Shown here: positions 31,339 through 42,000 of the stretch, piece by piece
Layout: every line of letters begins with the position of its first letter
Position numbering within the stretch: position 1 is the first letter of the stretch
Assembly: GCF_026151205.1 (NCBI RefSeq)
Contig: NC_087073.1
Coordinates: 7,833,001 to 7,897,000 of the forward strand
From: Bolinopsis microptera
Lineage: Eukaryota > Ctenophora > Tentaculata > Lobata > Bolinopsidae
Reading direction: 5' to 3'
DNA: 64,000 nt
Position numbers and translations under genes: made by a program
Notes under the pieces: generated by a model
Seen by the model: the letters and a program-made list of their open reading frames with translations, nothing else
Told to the model about the DNA's origin: nothing
Databases searched by the model: none

Positions 31339-31537
31339 GGAGGAGGAGTCTCCAAAAGCTGTGTCTCCAATGTCTCCAAAAGCTGTGTCTCTAATGTCCC
31401 CAATGTCCCAAATGTCTCCAATGTCTCCAAAAGCTGTGTCTCCAATGTCTCCAATGTCTCCAATGTCTCCAATGTCTTTGTCTTTTTCGAAAAGATAAGG
31501 TGCGGGAGACATTGGAGACATGTCACCCCCCCCCCCC
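28311..31537. mobile_element. 3.2-kb poly-G-ended inverted-repeat element with GA-rich minisatellite core
   Basis: The left end is a G run plus TGACATGTCTCCAATGTCTC; the right end is its inverse followed by 13 C. TTATA flanks both sides (28306-28310 and 31538-31542). Next to each terminus are 9-bp GGAGACATT tandem arrays in inverted orientation, with a loop block of about 30 bp (TTGAAAAGATAGGGTGC on the left, TCGAAAAGATAAGGTGC on the right) in the same orientation at both ends. The core, about 28520-31350, is GGA/GAGGACTGA minisatellite, strongly purine-biased on the plus strand, with higher-order periodicity. Long frames on both strands (for example MSP, ETLE and E runs) are by-products of the repeat. 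Confidence 0.75.
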
Positions 31538-31901
31538 TTATAACACTAAAACCAGTCCTTGATTGGTTGAAATGATGAATACCTTGTTAAAGTAGAACTC
31601 GAGTATAAAAATTAACAATTTACATGAATCTTGAAACAGAGTTTAATTAGTTACCGCTTCCAAAAATGAAAATTGTTTGTAACATTAAAATAGACCTTAC
31701 AGAACCTTACTTCCCCTCAAATACTCTAAAACTTTGGAAACTGTGTTAAGGAAATCCACCAAAATATCAGAATTCGATTAATAAGTTAATAACAGTCTAG
31801 GTCACTGATTAGTATTTAGGCCGAAACTCGGGTCTCTGCCATCATGTGCAGAGTTCTTAACATACGAATAAAAAGTCCGAATACTTCATGTATGAAATAT
31901 T
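31538..31901. other. Gap between the GA-rich element and the ACP gene 3' end
   Basis: 364 bp of AT-rich sequence including the right TTATA flank. No gene or repeat is recognised; it probably includes the 3' untranslated region of the acyl carrier protein gene. Confidence 0.4.
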
Positions 31902-32824
31902 CTAATCTTCTGGTCCAATCTTGACAAAAAGTACGTCTAAGGCATCTTGCAGTGTGTGAACGTTATCAGCTTCTTCGTCTGTGATCTAAGGAGGAACTTG
32001 TTCAGAAAATTTGCACAAAATGATTCACTGTAAGCATTTAATCTTTTATCTATAAATTATAAATATACATATTACATATTGCAGAGCGAGTAACATGATA
32101 TAATACTTTTCAAATATTCCGCTAAAAATTGCAGTTTCAATATATTGTATTGAAAAATTAAAACGCAAATCGTTCATGTATAGTCAATACCGTCTATATA
32201 ATTATAATCACCGAGATCTACGTAAATCGTTAAAAGTTGAAGCAGCAGAATTTACAAAATACAAACCTCAATTTCAAAGTGATCTTCCAGTACCATGACA
32301 AATTCAACCAAATCTAAGCTGTCAAGTCCAATATCTTCCACAAATTTAAGATCAAGGTTCAGCTGAAATATGATACGAGTTCAGTTTCTTGGAAGACACA
32401 AAAAGAACTGATATAATTATATTTTGCAGTGTAATATCCTCAGCTCTACATATATTTGATTTAACAGACCCTAATAAAAAGCTGAAAGTATGCTCTGTGT
32501 CGAAGACTCATTTCAAATTCTTGACAAATCAAAAAAAGCAAAGTGATGATAACATACCGAGTCCCTGTCGATTTTGTAATCCTTAAAGTTACACAACACT
32601 TCAAACAGTTCAGCATGGACCTCGGCACCGGTGGGAGTTTTTCTGTCCAATCCCATCGCGTATTTATCTAGATGACCAGTCACAGCCTGGGGACCTTGTT
32701 TGCTGTCCATTTTAGTTCGAGTCATGATTGGGGCCATGATCCTGGGTGGGAGTTTACTGCAGATAGCTGATGCTGACCGCACTTGGCTGGCACATCGCAC
32801 TAGGGGCAAGACTCTTCGTAGCAT
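31902..32824 (-). CDS. NDUFAB1: Mitochondrial acyl carrier protein (complex I subunit AB1)
   Basis: Three exons: 32824-32558, 32362-32267 and 31985-31902, all in phase, giving 148 residues (the human protein has 156). Exon 1 starts [11 protein letters not shown], an arginine-rich mitochondrial presequence. Exon 2 carries the acyl-carrier motif [11 protein letters not shown], where Ser104 would receive 4'-phosphopantetheine. Exon 3 ends [14 protein letters not shown]. It carries growing acyl chains in mitochondrial fatty acid and lipoate synthesis and is a subunit of respiratory complex I and a partner of the iron-sulfur assembly complex. A TATTCAG acceptor-like site lies 1 nt before the ATG, so a 5' untranslated intron or trans-splice site is likely. 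Confidence 0.92.
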
Positions 32825-33194
32825 CCTGAATATTATATTTTACATAATAGTTATAATTAGTTATACTTATGATAGTGAGTTTGTCCATGAATGATAGAGA
32901 TAAATGGAGAGAAGCGCTGTCACGAAACTCGTTCCAGACTTCATCTGGATCGACCTAGGCAGGCAGGCATGATGTTGAATGTTAGTGACAGCTTTAGATG
33001 AGAATTTTGATTTTTATGGGACACAATAATTTTCTAAAGGTTCTTACTCCTGAGCACATAATTAAAGAGGATTTTCAATTTTATAATTACGGAAAATAAA
33101 CTAAGTTTCTTTTTAATCAAAGCAATTATAAAATTATTTTTAAAATTCAGACTTTAAAATTAGATATTTAGCAGTTAGTCGACAAATTTAAGAA
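32825..33194. other. Upstream flank of the ACP gene
   Basis: 370 bp, AT-rich, with no recognised gene or element. It lies between the ACP start codon and the TA-flanked element. Confidence 0.4.
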
Positions 33195-33999
33195 TACCTT
33201 ACTCGGGATTATTATGACCGGGATAAAGTGGTGGGTTTAGGGTAATTTCGCCATATTTTTCCCGAACCACATTTTCACCGGTCGTTAATAAACCCGCCTA
33301 CTCAGCTTTTAGGGTTCCCAAGGGGTATGGGTGCTCATATTTTAATCGTTGTCTTATATTCACTAAAGAAGACTATTGGGACACTTGTTGTAGGTTTTTC
33401 GACTTCATTTGGCTAAAATTGCAAAAAATTCACCTTTTTGCCCAATTCTTGTCATATATCCTTATTGTCAAATTTGATTTAAATAGGCCAATTTTTAATT
33501 TCTTAGGTATTGACTATCTCTACATAATGAAATAGGACTCAAAGTAAAAGTAACAGTTAAATTAAAACTTGAATTAATTAAAACTGATGAAAGGGATGAT
33601 CCAGATGAAGATAACGAAGATGATTACAACTTATTGGAAGACTAAACAGCTCTCCCTTTATCTTAATATCGATCTGGTTGTTACGCTTCAAATGTTAAAA
33701 ATTATTTTCCATCTAGTTTGATTAACCACGAGTCATTATTTCTGTCTACTTTCAACAATTATTGATAATTCGACTTGTTTCACAAGTTTTAGCAATGCGA
33801 AAATTTCTAAACTTGCTTATCTCTAATAAGGAAATTTACATCTGAGACAAAATTTTTGAATATAAAATTGAAAGGTTGGACACCGGTAAAATGGCGACCG
33901 GGAAAATGTGGTGGGTTTTGAGCAATTTCGCCATATTTTTCCCGAACCATATTTTAACCGGTCGTTAATAAACCCGTCGTAATAATCCCGAGTAAGGTA
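33195..33999. mobile_element. TA-flanked inverted-repeat element with hairpin ends
   Basis: The terminal inverted repeats are CCTTACTCGGGATTATTA on the left and its inverse on the right, each bounded by TA as in Tc1/mariner-like insertions. Inside each end, a block of about 85 bp recurs in direct orientation (about 33215-33300 and 33895-33978), containing AATTTCGCCATATTTTTCCC between GACCGG-type arms that can pair. So each end is a hairpin with a directly repeated loop. No transposase frame is present. Confidence 0.65.
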
Positions 34000-34187
34000 A
34001 CCTTCAAACTAAATCCAGCTTTATAGTATAAACCCTAAATATATCAATTCTTATCAATAATTAGCAATCTTAAAAACAAAAACTTCAGTCCGAGTAAAAT
34101 ATAATAAAACAGGTAAAACCGGGTAAACACTGCTGTTTGAGTGAATATAAAACTTCAAAAATTACAACTTTAATACAAATTCGGTTA
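34000..34187. other. 3' flank of the TKL kinase gene
   Basis: Short AT-rich sequence downstream of the TKL kinase stop codon, with AATAAA-like motifs on the minus strand. Nothing else seen. Confidence 0.35.
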
Positions 34188-35618
34188 TCAAAAACAATCG
34201 CTAGCAACACCCGAAGGTTGATTTGAAGCAACTCTAATGGTTCCAACGACAGAAGCCATATCAGGTCGGTGGTCAGGGTGACGTGATAACATCGATCCTA
34301 TGATCTCCTTAACTTCTACGTGGGGAACAGCTTGAAGTTGCTGCTCCCTTTGGGTAGGATCTGGTAGTCGGTGAGTCAATAACTCAATCATTAAAACTCC
34401 AAAACTGAAGACATCCAGTTTAGTGTTTTGAATGTTTGAGTAGGCTTCAGGGGCTGCATAAATAGCAGCACCAGGAGCAGATGATACCTCGTCCCGTATA
34501 AAGTTAGCAGCACCAAAATCAGACAGTTTAGCAACCCAAGTAGTTGATGATTTAGCAGAGAGTAAGACATTACAGCTACTGATATCCCGATGAATGATGG
34601 GAACTGGTTTGAAACCGTGTAAATACTGGAGTGCTAATCCGCATTGAATCAAAACTTTAACACTTTGAGATTTGGATAATCTGTTGCTTAAATAAGCTTC
34701 CCTTGCACTAAGTTCCATGACCTCGGTAATAACCAATAATGTTTGGGCTTGCTGTGAGCAGCATATAAACTGAAGAATATGAGGATGTCTGATTCTCGAA
34801 GATATCTCCATCTCTCGAAGAAACTTTTCTTGGTTGTGAGGGGAGAGGATAAGGCGATGTAGTTGTTTAACAGCAACTGTAAGTCCTCTAAAAGTCCCAA
34901 GAGTAACAGTCCCCCAGGCACCAGTTCCCAGAAGTTGAGATGAAATTCCAATCTCGTCTGGAGTAACAATCCATGGCATAGATTCGTCAGGGGTCATTAC
35001 AGTTATCCTTGGTTTACTTTGCTCTTCGATAATTGATGAGCACACATTTAGTTTGTTCTGCATATTTTGAATTTCATCACCTCTAACTTGAACTATCGAT
35101 TTTAATCTCTCATTGGCATCTGAAAGAGAACAATTTTCTTGAGAAAGGCATTCCATCTGAGAATTGAGTTGCTGTTGCTGGTTTTTGAGGCCTTCCATCT
35201 CGTTATTTGCTTTAGCCTCAAACTCTTTGTTGCTGAGTATCTGTTCTTGTAAGACTCTTTGTTTCTGTTGAATGATATTAGTGAGCATCTGCTCTTCATT
35301 ACAAAGATCTGCAACACTACTTTTTAAAGAAAGAGATTCCACTTGTGAAGATAGTTTGTCAGACTTTGCCAATACCGTATTTTGTTTTCTGAGCAAAGCT
35401 ATCATTTTATGAAGTGTCAATATGTAGTCTTTCATTTCTTTTACGTTTTTTACCAACATGCTATTTTCTAGTTTGACTTTGTCTGAATATTGTTGGGATA
35501 CCAAATCATCATTGATTAGCAAGGAATTGAAACTGTATTCAATGGACTCATCAGGTCTGGTTTGATGATGACCATCAGATAGGGTTAGTCCACTTAGATC
35601 CCCTATCAATGCTGCCAT
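34188..35618 (-). CDS. Coiled-coil tyrosine-kinase-like (TKL) protein kinase, single exon
   Basis: 476 residues from the ATG at 35618. Residues ~45-200 are rich in E, Q, K and L and look like coiled coil, with an NQQQQLNSQ stretch. The kinase domain spans ~222-465: LGTGAWGTV glycine loop, VAVKQL (K251), IIHRDISSCNVLL (HRD 343-345), SDFGAAN (DFG 367-369) and APEAYS. HRDISxxNVLL places it in the TKL group, so it is probably active on Ser/Thr. I do not recognise an orthologue by name; multi-copy kinases of this layout occur in early-branching animals. All catalytic residues are present. A CTTGCAG acceptor-like site sits 13 nt before the ATG. Confidence 0.8.
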   Translation of the reverse strand: MAALIGDLSGLTLSDGHHQTRPDESIEYSFNSLLINDDLVSQQYSDKVKLENSMLVKNVKEMKDYILTLHKMIALLRKQNTVLAKSDKLSSQVESLSLKSSVADLCNEEQMLTNIIQQKQRVLQEQILSNKEFEAKANNEMEGLKNQQQQLNSQMECLSQENCSLSDANERLKSIVQVRGDEIQNMQNKLNVCSSIIEEQSKPRITVMTPDESMPWIVTPDEIGISSQLLGTGAWGTVTLGTFRGLTVAVKQLHRLILSPHNQEKFLREMEISSRIRHPHILQFICCSQQAQTLLVITEVMELSAREAYLSNRLSKSQSVKVLIQCGLALQYLHGFKPVPIIHRDISSCNVLLSAKSSTTWVAKLSDFGAANFIRDEVSSAPGAAIYAAPEAYSNIQNTKLDVFSFGVLMIELLTHRLPDPTQREQQLQAVPHVEVKEIIGSMLSRHPDHRPDMASVVGTIRVASNQPSGVASDCF

Positions 35619-36008
35619 CAACTTATAGTTTCCTGCAAGGTGGTATAGATATCATATACATTGAATAGAGTAGTTCAATACACTATACAGTACTGAAATT
35701 CAATTTTGCCACATTTGATACCTACTCTTCTTTGAAAGTTTATTTTACATACATAAGGTACTCTTCAAACATTTGAAGTTTTGATGCACAAAATTCACTA
35801 ACGAGAAAGCAGTAAAACAATATTTTGTACAAATGATGTCGACAATGGATTAGAGACAAATATATGGCTACCAATAACAGACTGAGGACTTACTTAAAAG
35901 CTTAAACTGTACAATGAAAGGACAAAGCAATAATAAATTACAGTTCATTTTCCTATGATTGACTATTATAATGCAGGGCAATAATATGCAAAACCCATGA
36001 TATACATT
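35619..36008. other. Gap between UQCR10 stop and TKL kinase start
   Basis: 390 bp, AT-rich, between two co-oriented genes. No separate promoter motif is obvious. Confidence 0.4.
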
Positions 36009-36331
36009 TTATTCTTCGGGCTTCTCATACTGATGCTTGATGTCTTTCCAGAGTCTCTGAAATTTAGATAAAAGTTATCTATAATATATATAGTTATGGT
36101 TAGTAAGGCTTGATATGTTATGTTAGTAAAAAGACTTATGTGTAATATGGGCACAACATTAATATAACTATCATTTGCATTACTTACTCCTTTGTTAGTG
36201 TCAGCATAGTATTTGTCAGCCGAAACATTGATAAATCGCTCCCATACAATAGCAGTTCCAAGAGAAAATACCGCAATGGTTGAGTACTTCTTGAAAACAG
36301 TTTTGTAGAGCCATGTTGTTGCTGGACCCAT
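36009..36331 (-). CDS. UQCR10: Cytochrome b-c1 complex subunit 9
   Basis: Two exons, 36331-36188 and 36056-36009, joined in phase after KG, give 63 residues, matching the family length. The single transmembrane helix is STIAVFSLGTAIVWERF; the C-terminal GRLWKDIKHQYEK matches the conserved family ending. It is a small inner-membrane subunit of respiratory complex III near the Rieske protein and cytochrome c1. The intron is 131 bp with a GTAAGT donor and TTTCAG acceptor. The ATG context is AAAAATGG. It is the first gene of the compact minus-strand group. Confidence 0.93.
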
Positions 36332-36649
36332 TTTTGACTCTTTTTCCTTGCTATCAACTAAAATTTTGCGAATTAATGAAAAACATTATTAATGGTCTGG
36401 GAACATCTTTAGTGTACAACTTCTTTCTTCTAATGCACACCTAAATTTTCAACAATATTCACCAAAAATACCCAGAACAAAAAGTTTGTATTAAACTTAA
36501 CGACTGAAAGGACTTAAAACTCCATAATTCATGCTGTTAGGCCATGCTTCATATTCGAGAAGTTTATTATTAAACCCAGACTTTTCAACCACAAAGTACA
36601 CAGTATTATGACATACTGTTCAAGGGGGAGGGACAGGAGGGGGCATGGG

Positions 36650-36950
36650 CAGTGGCGTAACGAAGGGCCCCGCTGACCACGCTGTGCGGGGGGAGGGGGG
36701 CGCCATCTTAGGGGGGCGCAAAATCGTCGTTTGAATGTGGGACAATTTTGCAAAACTTTACTGAGGTACAAGCAAAACTGTGCGTTTTGCTCTAGAAAGA
36801 CACTTTTTTAGAGATTTCCCCGGCGTATCCTCTAAAATCACCTAATTTGTTCAATTTTAGGGAGGGGCACCAAAAGGGGAGGGGGCGCCAATGGGGGGCC
36901 GGGGGCGCATTTTCGGCGGGGGTGCACCACCAGGCAAAGTTATGCCACTG
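36650..36950. mobile_element. Small GC-rich inverted-repeat element (MITE)
   Basis: Ends CAGTGGCGTAAC (left) and GTTATGCCACTG (right) are near-perfect inverses. The interior is G-rich with repeated GGGGGCGC motifs. CAGTGGCGTA-type ends occur in several non-autonomous DNA transposon families. I could not identify a matching target duplication because both flanks are G-rich. Confidence 0.55.
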
Positions 36951-38360
36951 GGGGGGGGTCTTCATGAAAAGTAAGTTAGGAAAGAACAATTTTTTAGGAA
37001 AGAAAAATTTTTATTTACCACAAATAATCAATACATAATGTTATATTCATAAATAAATTCAAATTTCAATTTCAAACACATATACAGTACGCCGCGCACA
37101 CAGCCACAATTTAAAATTGTTCAGAAATTCGTAGGTCAGCTGTAGGCGCCGCGCACAGGATCTATTTAATTGTTATCTTACAATTACATGTCACATTTCT
37201 TAATTACTTGAGCCAAAATTTCAGAAGCAAAATAATTTAAAAGATATTTCTGTCGTTCACGCAGTACAGGCCGTGAGCACTGCGATCTAATTAATGTAAT
37301 AATGGAGAGATTCCAAAAAACCGCGCGCTCGTTATTTATTGTGAATAAATTGAGTGCGCGCCACTGTGAACAGCAGTACCGCTCAAGCATGAATTAGTAC
37401 TGAGCGGTACGCAGTTCTGCGTGAGGCGTAGACATTTGTAGCACACGTTTCATTCAACTAATCCATTAATTCATGTGACATGTAATTATATTAAAGCAAA
37501 AAGAATATTAATTTTAGTGATAATTGACGTAAACATATGTGTTTAAATAACATCTATAATCTAGCGAGTTACTAATACCGTTAGTTACCAGTTAGTTATC
37601 GCTGGTAAAGTTATTGCTGAACAAAGGTCATTGAAAGGGATTTTCAATCGTCCATACTGAAAATCGACGCTAAAAATCTATCTTCTACAGCTTTTGAACA
37701 ATTTGTGAAAGTCTTATTAAAACTTTTTGAATGTCCGCAAAGAGGAATACAAATTTAAGTAGTGGCAAAAAACAATGTTCAAACAGAGTGTTCAGCGACT
37801 ACAAATGGAATTGTACCAAATTAATCACAACGACTTAAACATCGGGCGGATTCGGCACAGTCATCACAGTGAAACAGAGCATTGTCATGAAATTGTAGAT
37901 GATAGTACTAAGTAAATGCAACAGACAGTCACGTCGCGTCGCTTTTAGCTTCAAGCTTGGACGTTTTTGTTGATGTAGCGCTCGATTTTGGTTCTTAATC
38001 GATTCTGAGAATAGAATGTGTATCACTGCGCGTATTTTTACATTGTTAAAATTGCTAATGGAATTGAAATTACGTTTGCTTGTTACATGCTGCATGGCAT
38101 GTTTGACATTATATTATAATTGTAAAACGTACTTTTTTAAATGAACATTTGCAGTTTGATACCATATGCATATTTATATTTGATATTTAATATTGAATCG
38201 ATTAACAGCAAATAATAAGCAAAAATTAACTTAACTTAACTAAAGCGAAAAATTGAAAAAATTTAAACAGCAATGCAATCAGCAATGCAATATCAATTTA
38301 ATTTATAATTTACAAATATTACTTTTCCATTAACAGTGGCTTGACCCGGCCTAAGCTTGT

Positions 38361-38500
38361 CATACGTTGTATGACCCGCCGCGCACGAGTGCGCGGCACC
38401 CCTGTATCGTAGAAACTTTACTACAGTGAAACTTGTCATACGTTGTATGACCCGCCGCGCACGAAGTGCGCGGCTCCCCCTGTATCGTCAGGACGATAGT
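38361..38500. repeat. Tandem double-hairpin repeat
   Basis: Two tandem units of about 70-75 bp each begin CTTGTCATACGTTGTATGAC (an 8-bp stem palindrome), followed by CCGCCGCGCACGA and GTGCGCGGC (a second hairpin), then CCCTGTATCGT. Related short repeats (GTGAAACGACCGTGGGGGTC) continue to about 38580. Confidence 0.65.
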
Positions 38501-39066
38501 GAAACGATAGTGGATAGTGAAACGACCGTGGGGGTCGCAACGTGATACAAAGTGAAACGACCGTGGGGGTCACAACATGATACAAGACTAAGCTACTTTG
38601 TAGCACTTGCCTTGGATCATGGGCCAAATAAAGAAAAAGTGGGGGGCGCTACTTTAAAAATGTATATGAGTATCATTGATCATGTGTCAAAAGTATTATT
38701 TGTTCCGTATAATCACAAGCTATTAAAAATGAACTAAGCTTAGCTTTGTTATCACACTTAAATTGGTGTGTTAAAAAACAAATATTAATATTCCGATTCA
38801 TGTTTGATGTTATAAATATTGTTATTTTATTATTATATTACCAATTATATATTACGAGAATGCGCGCTGTACTGTTATAGTGCGCGCGGCTCGAACATTG
38901 TTTTAGTTTGCACCTTCAAATTTGAGGCGAAATAAATCGCGTTGGATAAAGATTCATTTCCCAATAGAATGTTAACACGATAGGTTAACGCTGTCTCTTG
39001 TTTGTTGTGTTAAGAACCTTGACTCATTACCACCGATTTGTTTACAGTTGTTAGCTAATTGAGAGC

Positions 39067-42000
39067 ATGACTTTAGTTCCTAAATCAGAATCAGATTCAG
39101 AAACTGAAATGATGAACGATTGTTCTCAGCCCGAAGCTCGTAAGAGAAAGAGGGCAGATTACTCGAAACTGTCTCCAGATGAGCGCAATTTAAAGAGGTA
39201 CACATGTCTTTTTTTACTAACACTACTCGATTTAGCTTACTAGATTTTATTCTAGACTCACGGGCTCACAATCCAAGTCTCATTAAAGCAGAGCATTACT
39301 TCATCATCTACTGTAGTGGCTTTCACATTTCACGATCAATTCTGCCTAACAGTTAAGGTGGTTTATTTGACTACCGGCTACCTCTGGGTACCGTAAGCAA
39401 TGTCGGGTGGCGGTATTCCATGTTGTGTAAATATATTGAACGATAGTTAATAAAGTGCTTACCCAATACTAAACTTTCCTGTTATAGTTCAACTATTCAT
39501 CATTCCCGGATTGGAGTATCTTTTTCGCTCTTCCCCATGCTTTAAGGGCCAATCTTACAATTTCTCTTTATCAAAACAATTTTCAACCATGTTAGGAAGA
39601 TATCAACCTTAAATCTCTTAATCACCGGCAACCCTAACCCCTCTTTTCCCGACGAGTCTGCTTGTTCAACAAAAATTTCGTCTTCATTAAATTCTATAAT
39701 ATTCAGTCGGGTATATAATTTTCGCGGGAAAAGAATGAGTTAGTGTTACCATAGCTATTCTTGAATTTCACAATTTATCACAACGATAACAGAGCAATCG
39801 CAGTTTTTGTCTTGGCGAATATTTACTGATATCTTGTTACATTTTCAGGAAACTCAAGAACAGGATGTCAGCACAACAAGCCAGAGACAGAAAGAAACTA
39901 TATGTATCAGAACTTGAAGAGCGAATAGCTCAACTTGAAAAAGAGGTAAGCTTAGCGTATTGATGTTCTAGGAGGAGTTAAAGATATACCGTTTCTGTCC
40001 TGAGTCCGACTTCTTGAACATCAACATTTCAGTGAACTTTGTCACGTGCCCACATCCAGAAAGTTTTATATTTCCTCCCAGATGCGTTTTTTTCTAAATT
40101 CTGTGGCCCGCTCGCTTCGCTCGCAAGTTTGGCGGAGCCCCTTTGGCGGAGCCCTTTGGCGAAATAGGGTGTTTTAGACGGCATTTGGCATTAAAGAAAT
40201 TTGTAGGACAGCAATAAACTGGGATTGAAAAGAATCAAGTACTCACGTAAATTTGGTAACTTCACAACAGCAATCTGCATTCTCCAATCAGAATATTTCA
40301 CTGTGTTCCAAAACTGACGGGATGTTCCTCTTTGATTTTTATACAATCGAAACATTTTCTTCAAAAATTTCCTCAATTAATTTGTCTTTATTCCAAAAAA
40401 ATATTTCGAAATTTAGGAGTAACTTCTCAAAAATTTCCTCTTATTCTCCCGTTTTTCCTCCCAAAAAAAAATTTCCTCCCAGGCTGCCTGGCAAGATGGC
40501 GTGTTTCTGGATGTGGGGTCACGTGAAGCTGATGCTTAAGTCAACAAAATTCGAATTCATCTTCTGTGAAGTTGACCTAACGCCGAATAACACATGTTTT
40601 ATTTTCCAGAACAGTAATCTACGAAGGATATGTAGCATGCAGTTAAGAGGGACTGACGATTCTGCAGTAATCACAGGTCCCCTGCCGTGGGCCCTCTTAC
40701 TCTTGCAGCTACTTGCGCGGTAAGTCTTCTAAATTATATGATCCTAAACGTTTTGCTACTATACTATATTAAGGATTTACCGGGATATAAATCGTTTGGG
40801 CAGGGGAGGTCGCTCAAATCTACTTGTGCAGTTTTATATCAACAATTTAGTTCTAGGAATCAGATCAATCTCATTATTTGTTATGAGTACGAATGGTATT
40901 CCTGTCTCTTAATTGCATGGTGGTAGTCCCATATCCTTCAATAACCTGGTCCCATTGGAAACACTCTAAATATTATTTCACAATAACCTACACGTAGAGT
41001 ATATACATACATGTTACATGGCGAGATCTCCATCCAAAAGGATTAGTCTGCGTCATCTGCGTCATTACTTTGTATTATACAACTTCGGCGGGTAATATTT
41101 CTCCATCCTTTTCGATCTGCAGCTAATCTTCTCATACAATCAATCGTGAGTCCATTACGATCCAATTTTTGCTCAGCATCTTCAATAAATACATCATTTA
41201 AGCGTATATATGGACACCATTATCTTGCATTACTACATTATTATATTGCAAACAACAGAGCACTGTCCACGTGTCTCCACTAAGTCTCTCACAGGGAGAC
41301 TCTTGAAATATAAACATAATATTGTTGTGTTTGTGCGCAGAGTAAAGACCATAACTAATTACACGGTGTCTTTATCCCTTATTACACAGAAAACATGTGC
41401 TATCGTGTTCATGTTGCGGTGTATTGAGACCTGAACTGTCTCGGTAGTTGTACTGATTTACATGATGTGACATCTAGTCTCAAAGTAGAAAGTAGAGTGT
41501 GCACTGGCGCAGGGTAAATGTGTACTGTAACCATAAGTAACATTACATTGTAACACATTATCTTCATATCTTACACAGCTCCGTGCTTTGCGCTTCATTT
41601 ATTATTCCGGCCGATCGATAGTCAATGTAGCGGGTTCTTTTAGCGGGCTAAGTTGCTTGAGACTTGAGCTGATCTACATGTTATGGTACACGCGGCCTCT
41701 ATTTCATTCAGTGTTGAGTAATTGCTTACTCAGTTTGAAATGTATAGTTACACTCCTGGAAATCCATGCATTCTTCGTAGTACGGATACGTGTCTGGATT
41801 AATTTGACGTTGATGAGAAAGTGAAACCCTTTAAACTCACAAAAATCTAGATTTTAGAGCCAAGTTCCATCCTCTGAGTATTAATATTATTTTTGTCCCT
41901 AATTCATAGTTATAATTATAGACCACATGGCTGACTCGCCTACATACTGACTCGCCCACAGTTATGCAATAACTAGTGCTATAATATAAGGTATGCACAC

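Larger units (their letters stand above)
36332..39066. other. 2.7-kb intergenic region between UQCR10 and XBP1 (divergent genes)
   Basis: No protein gene is supported. It contains a small GC-rich inverted-repeat element (36650-36950), a GC-rich palindromic zone around 37240-37440, a tandem hairpin array at 38361-38500 and otherwise AT-rich sequence. XBP1 and UQCR10 diverge here, so promoters for both lie in it. Just before the XBP1 ATG is a GTTTACAG acceptor-like site. Confidence 0.5.

Noticed and set aside
30975-31526. 183-codon minus-strand frame in the GA-rich element, rich in ETLE and PPPP runs, and its partners on the other frames
   Set aside because: Pure product of GGA and GGAGACATT repeats; no complex sequence and open in several frames at once.
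36650-36950. 8-bp target duplication that would make this MITE a hAT element
   Set aside because: The flanks GGCATGGG and GGGGGGGG do not match; superfamily left open.
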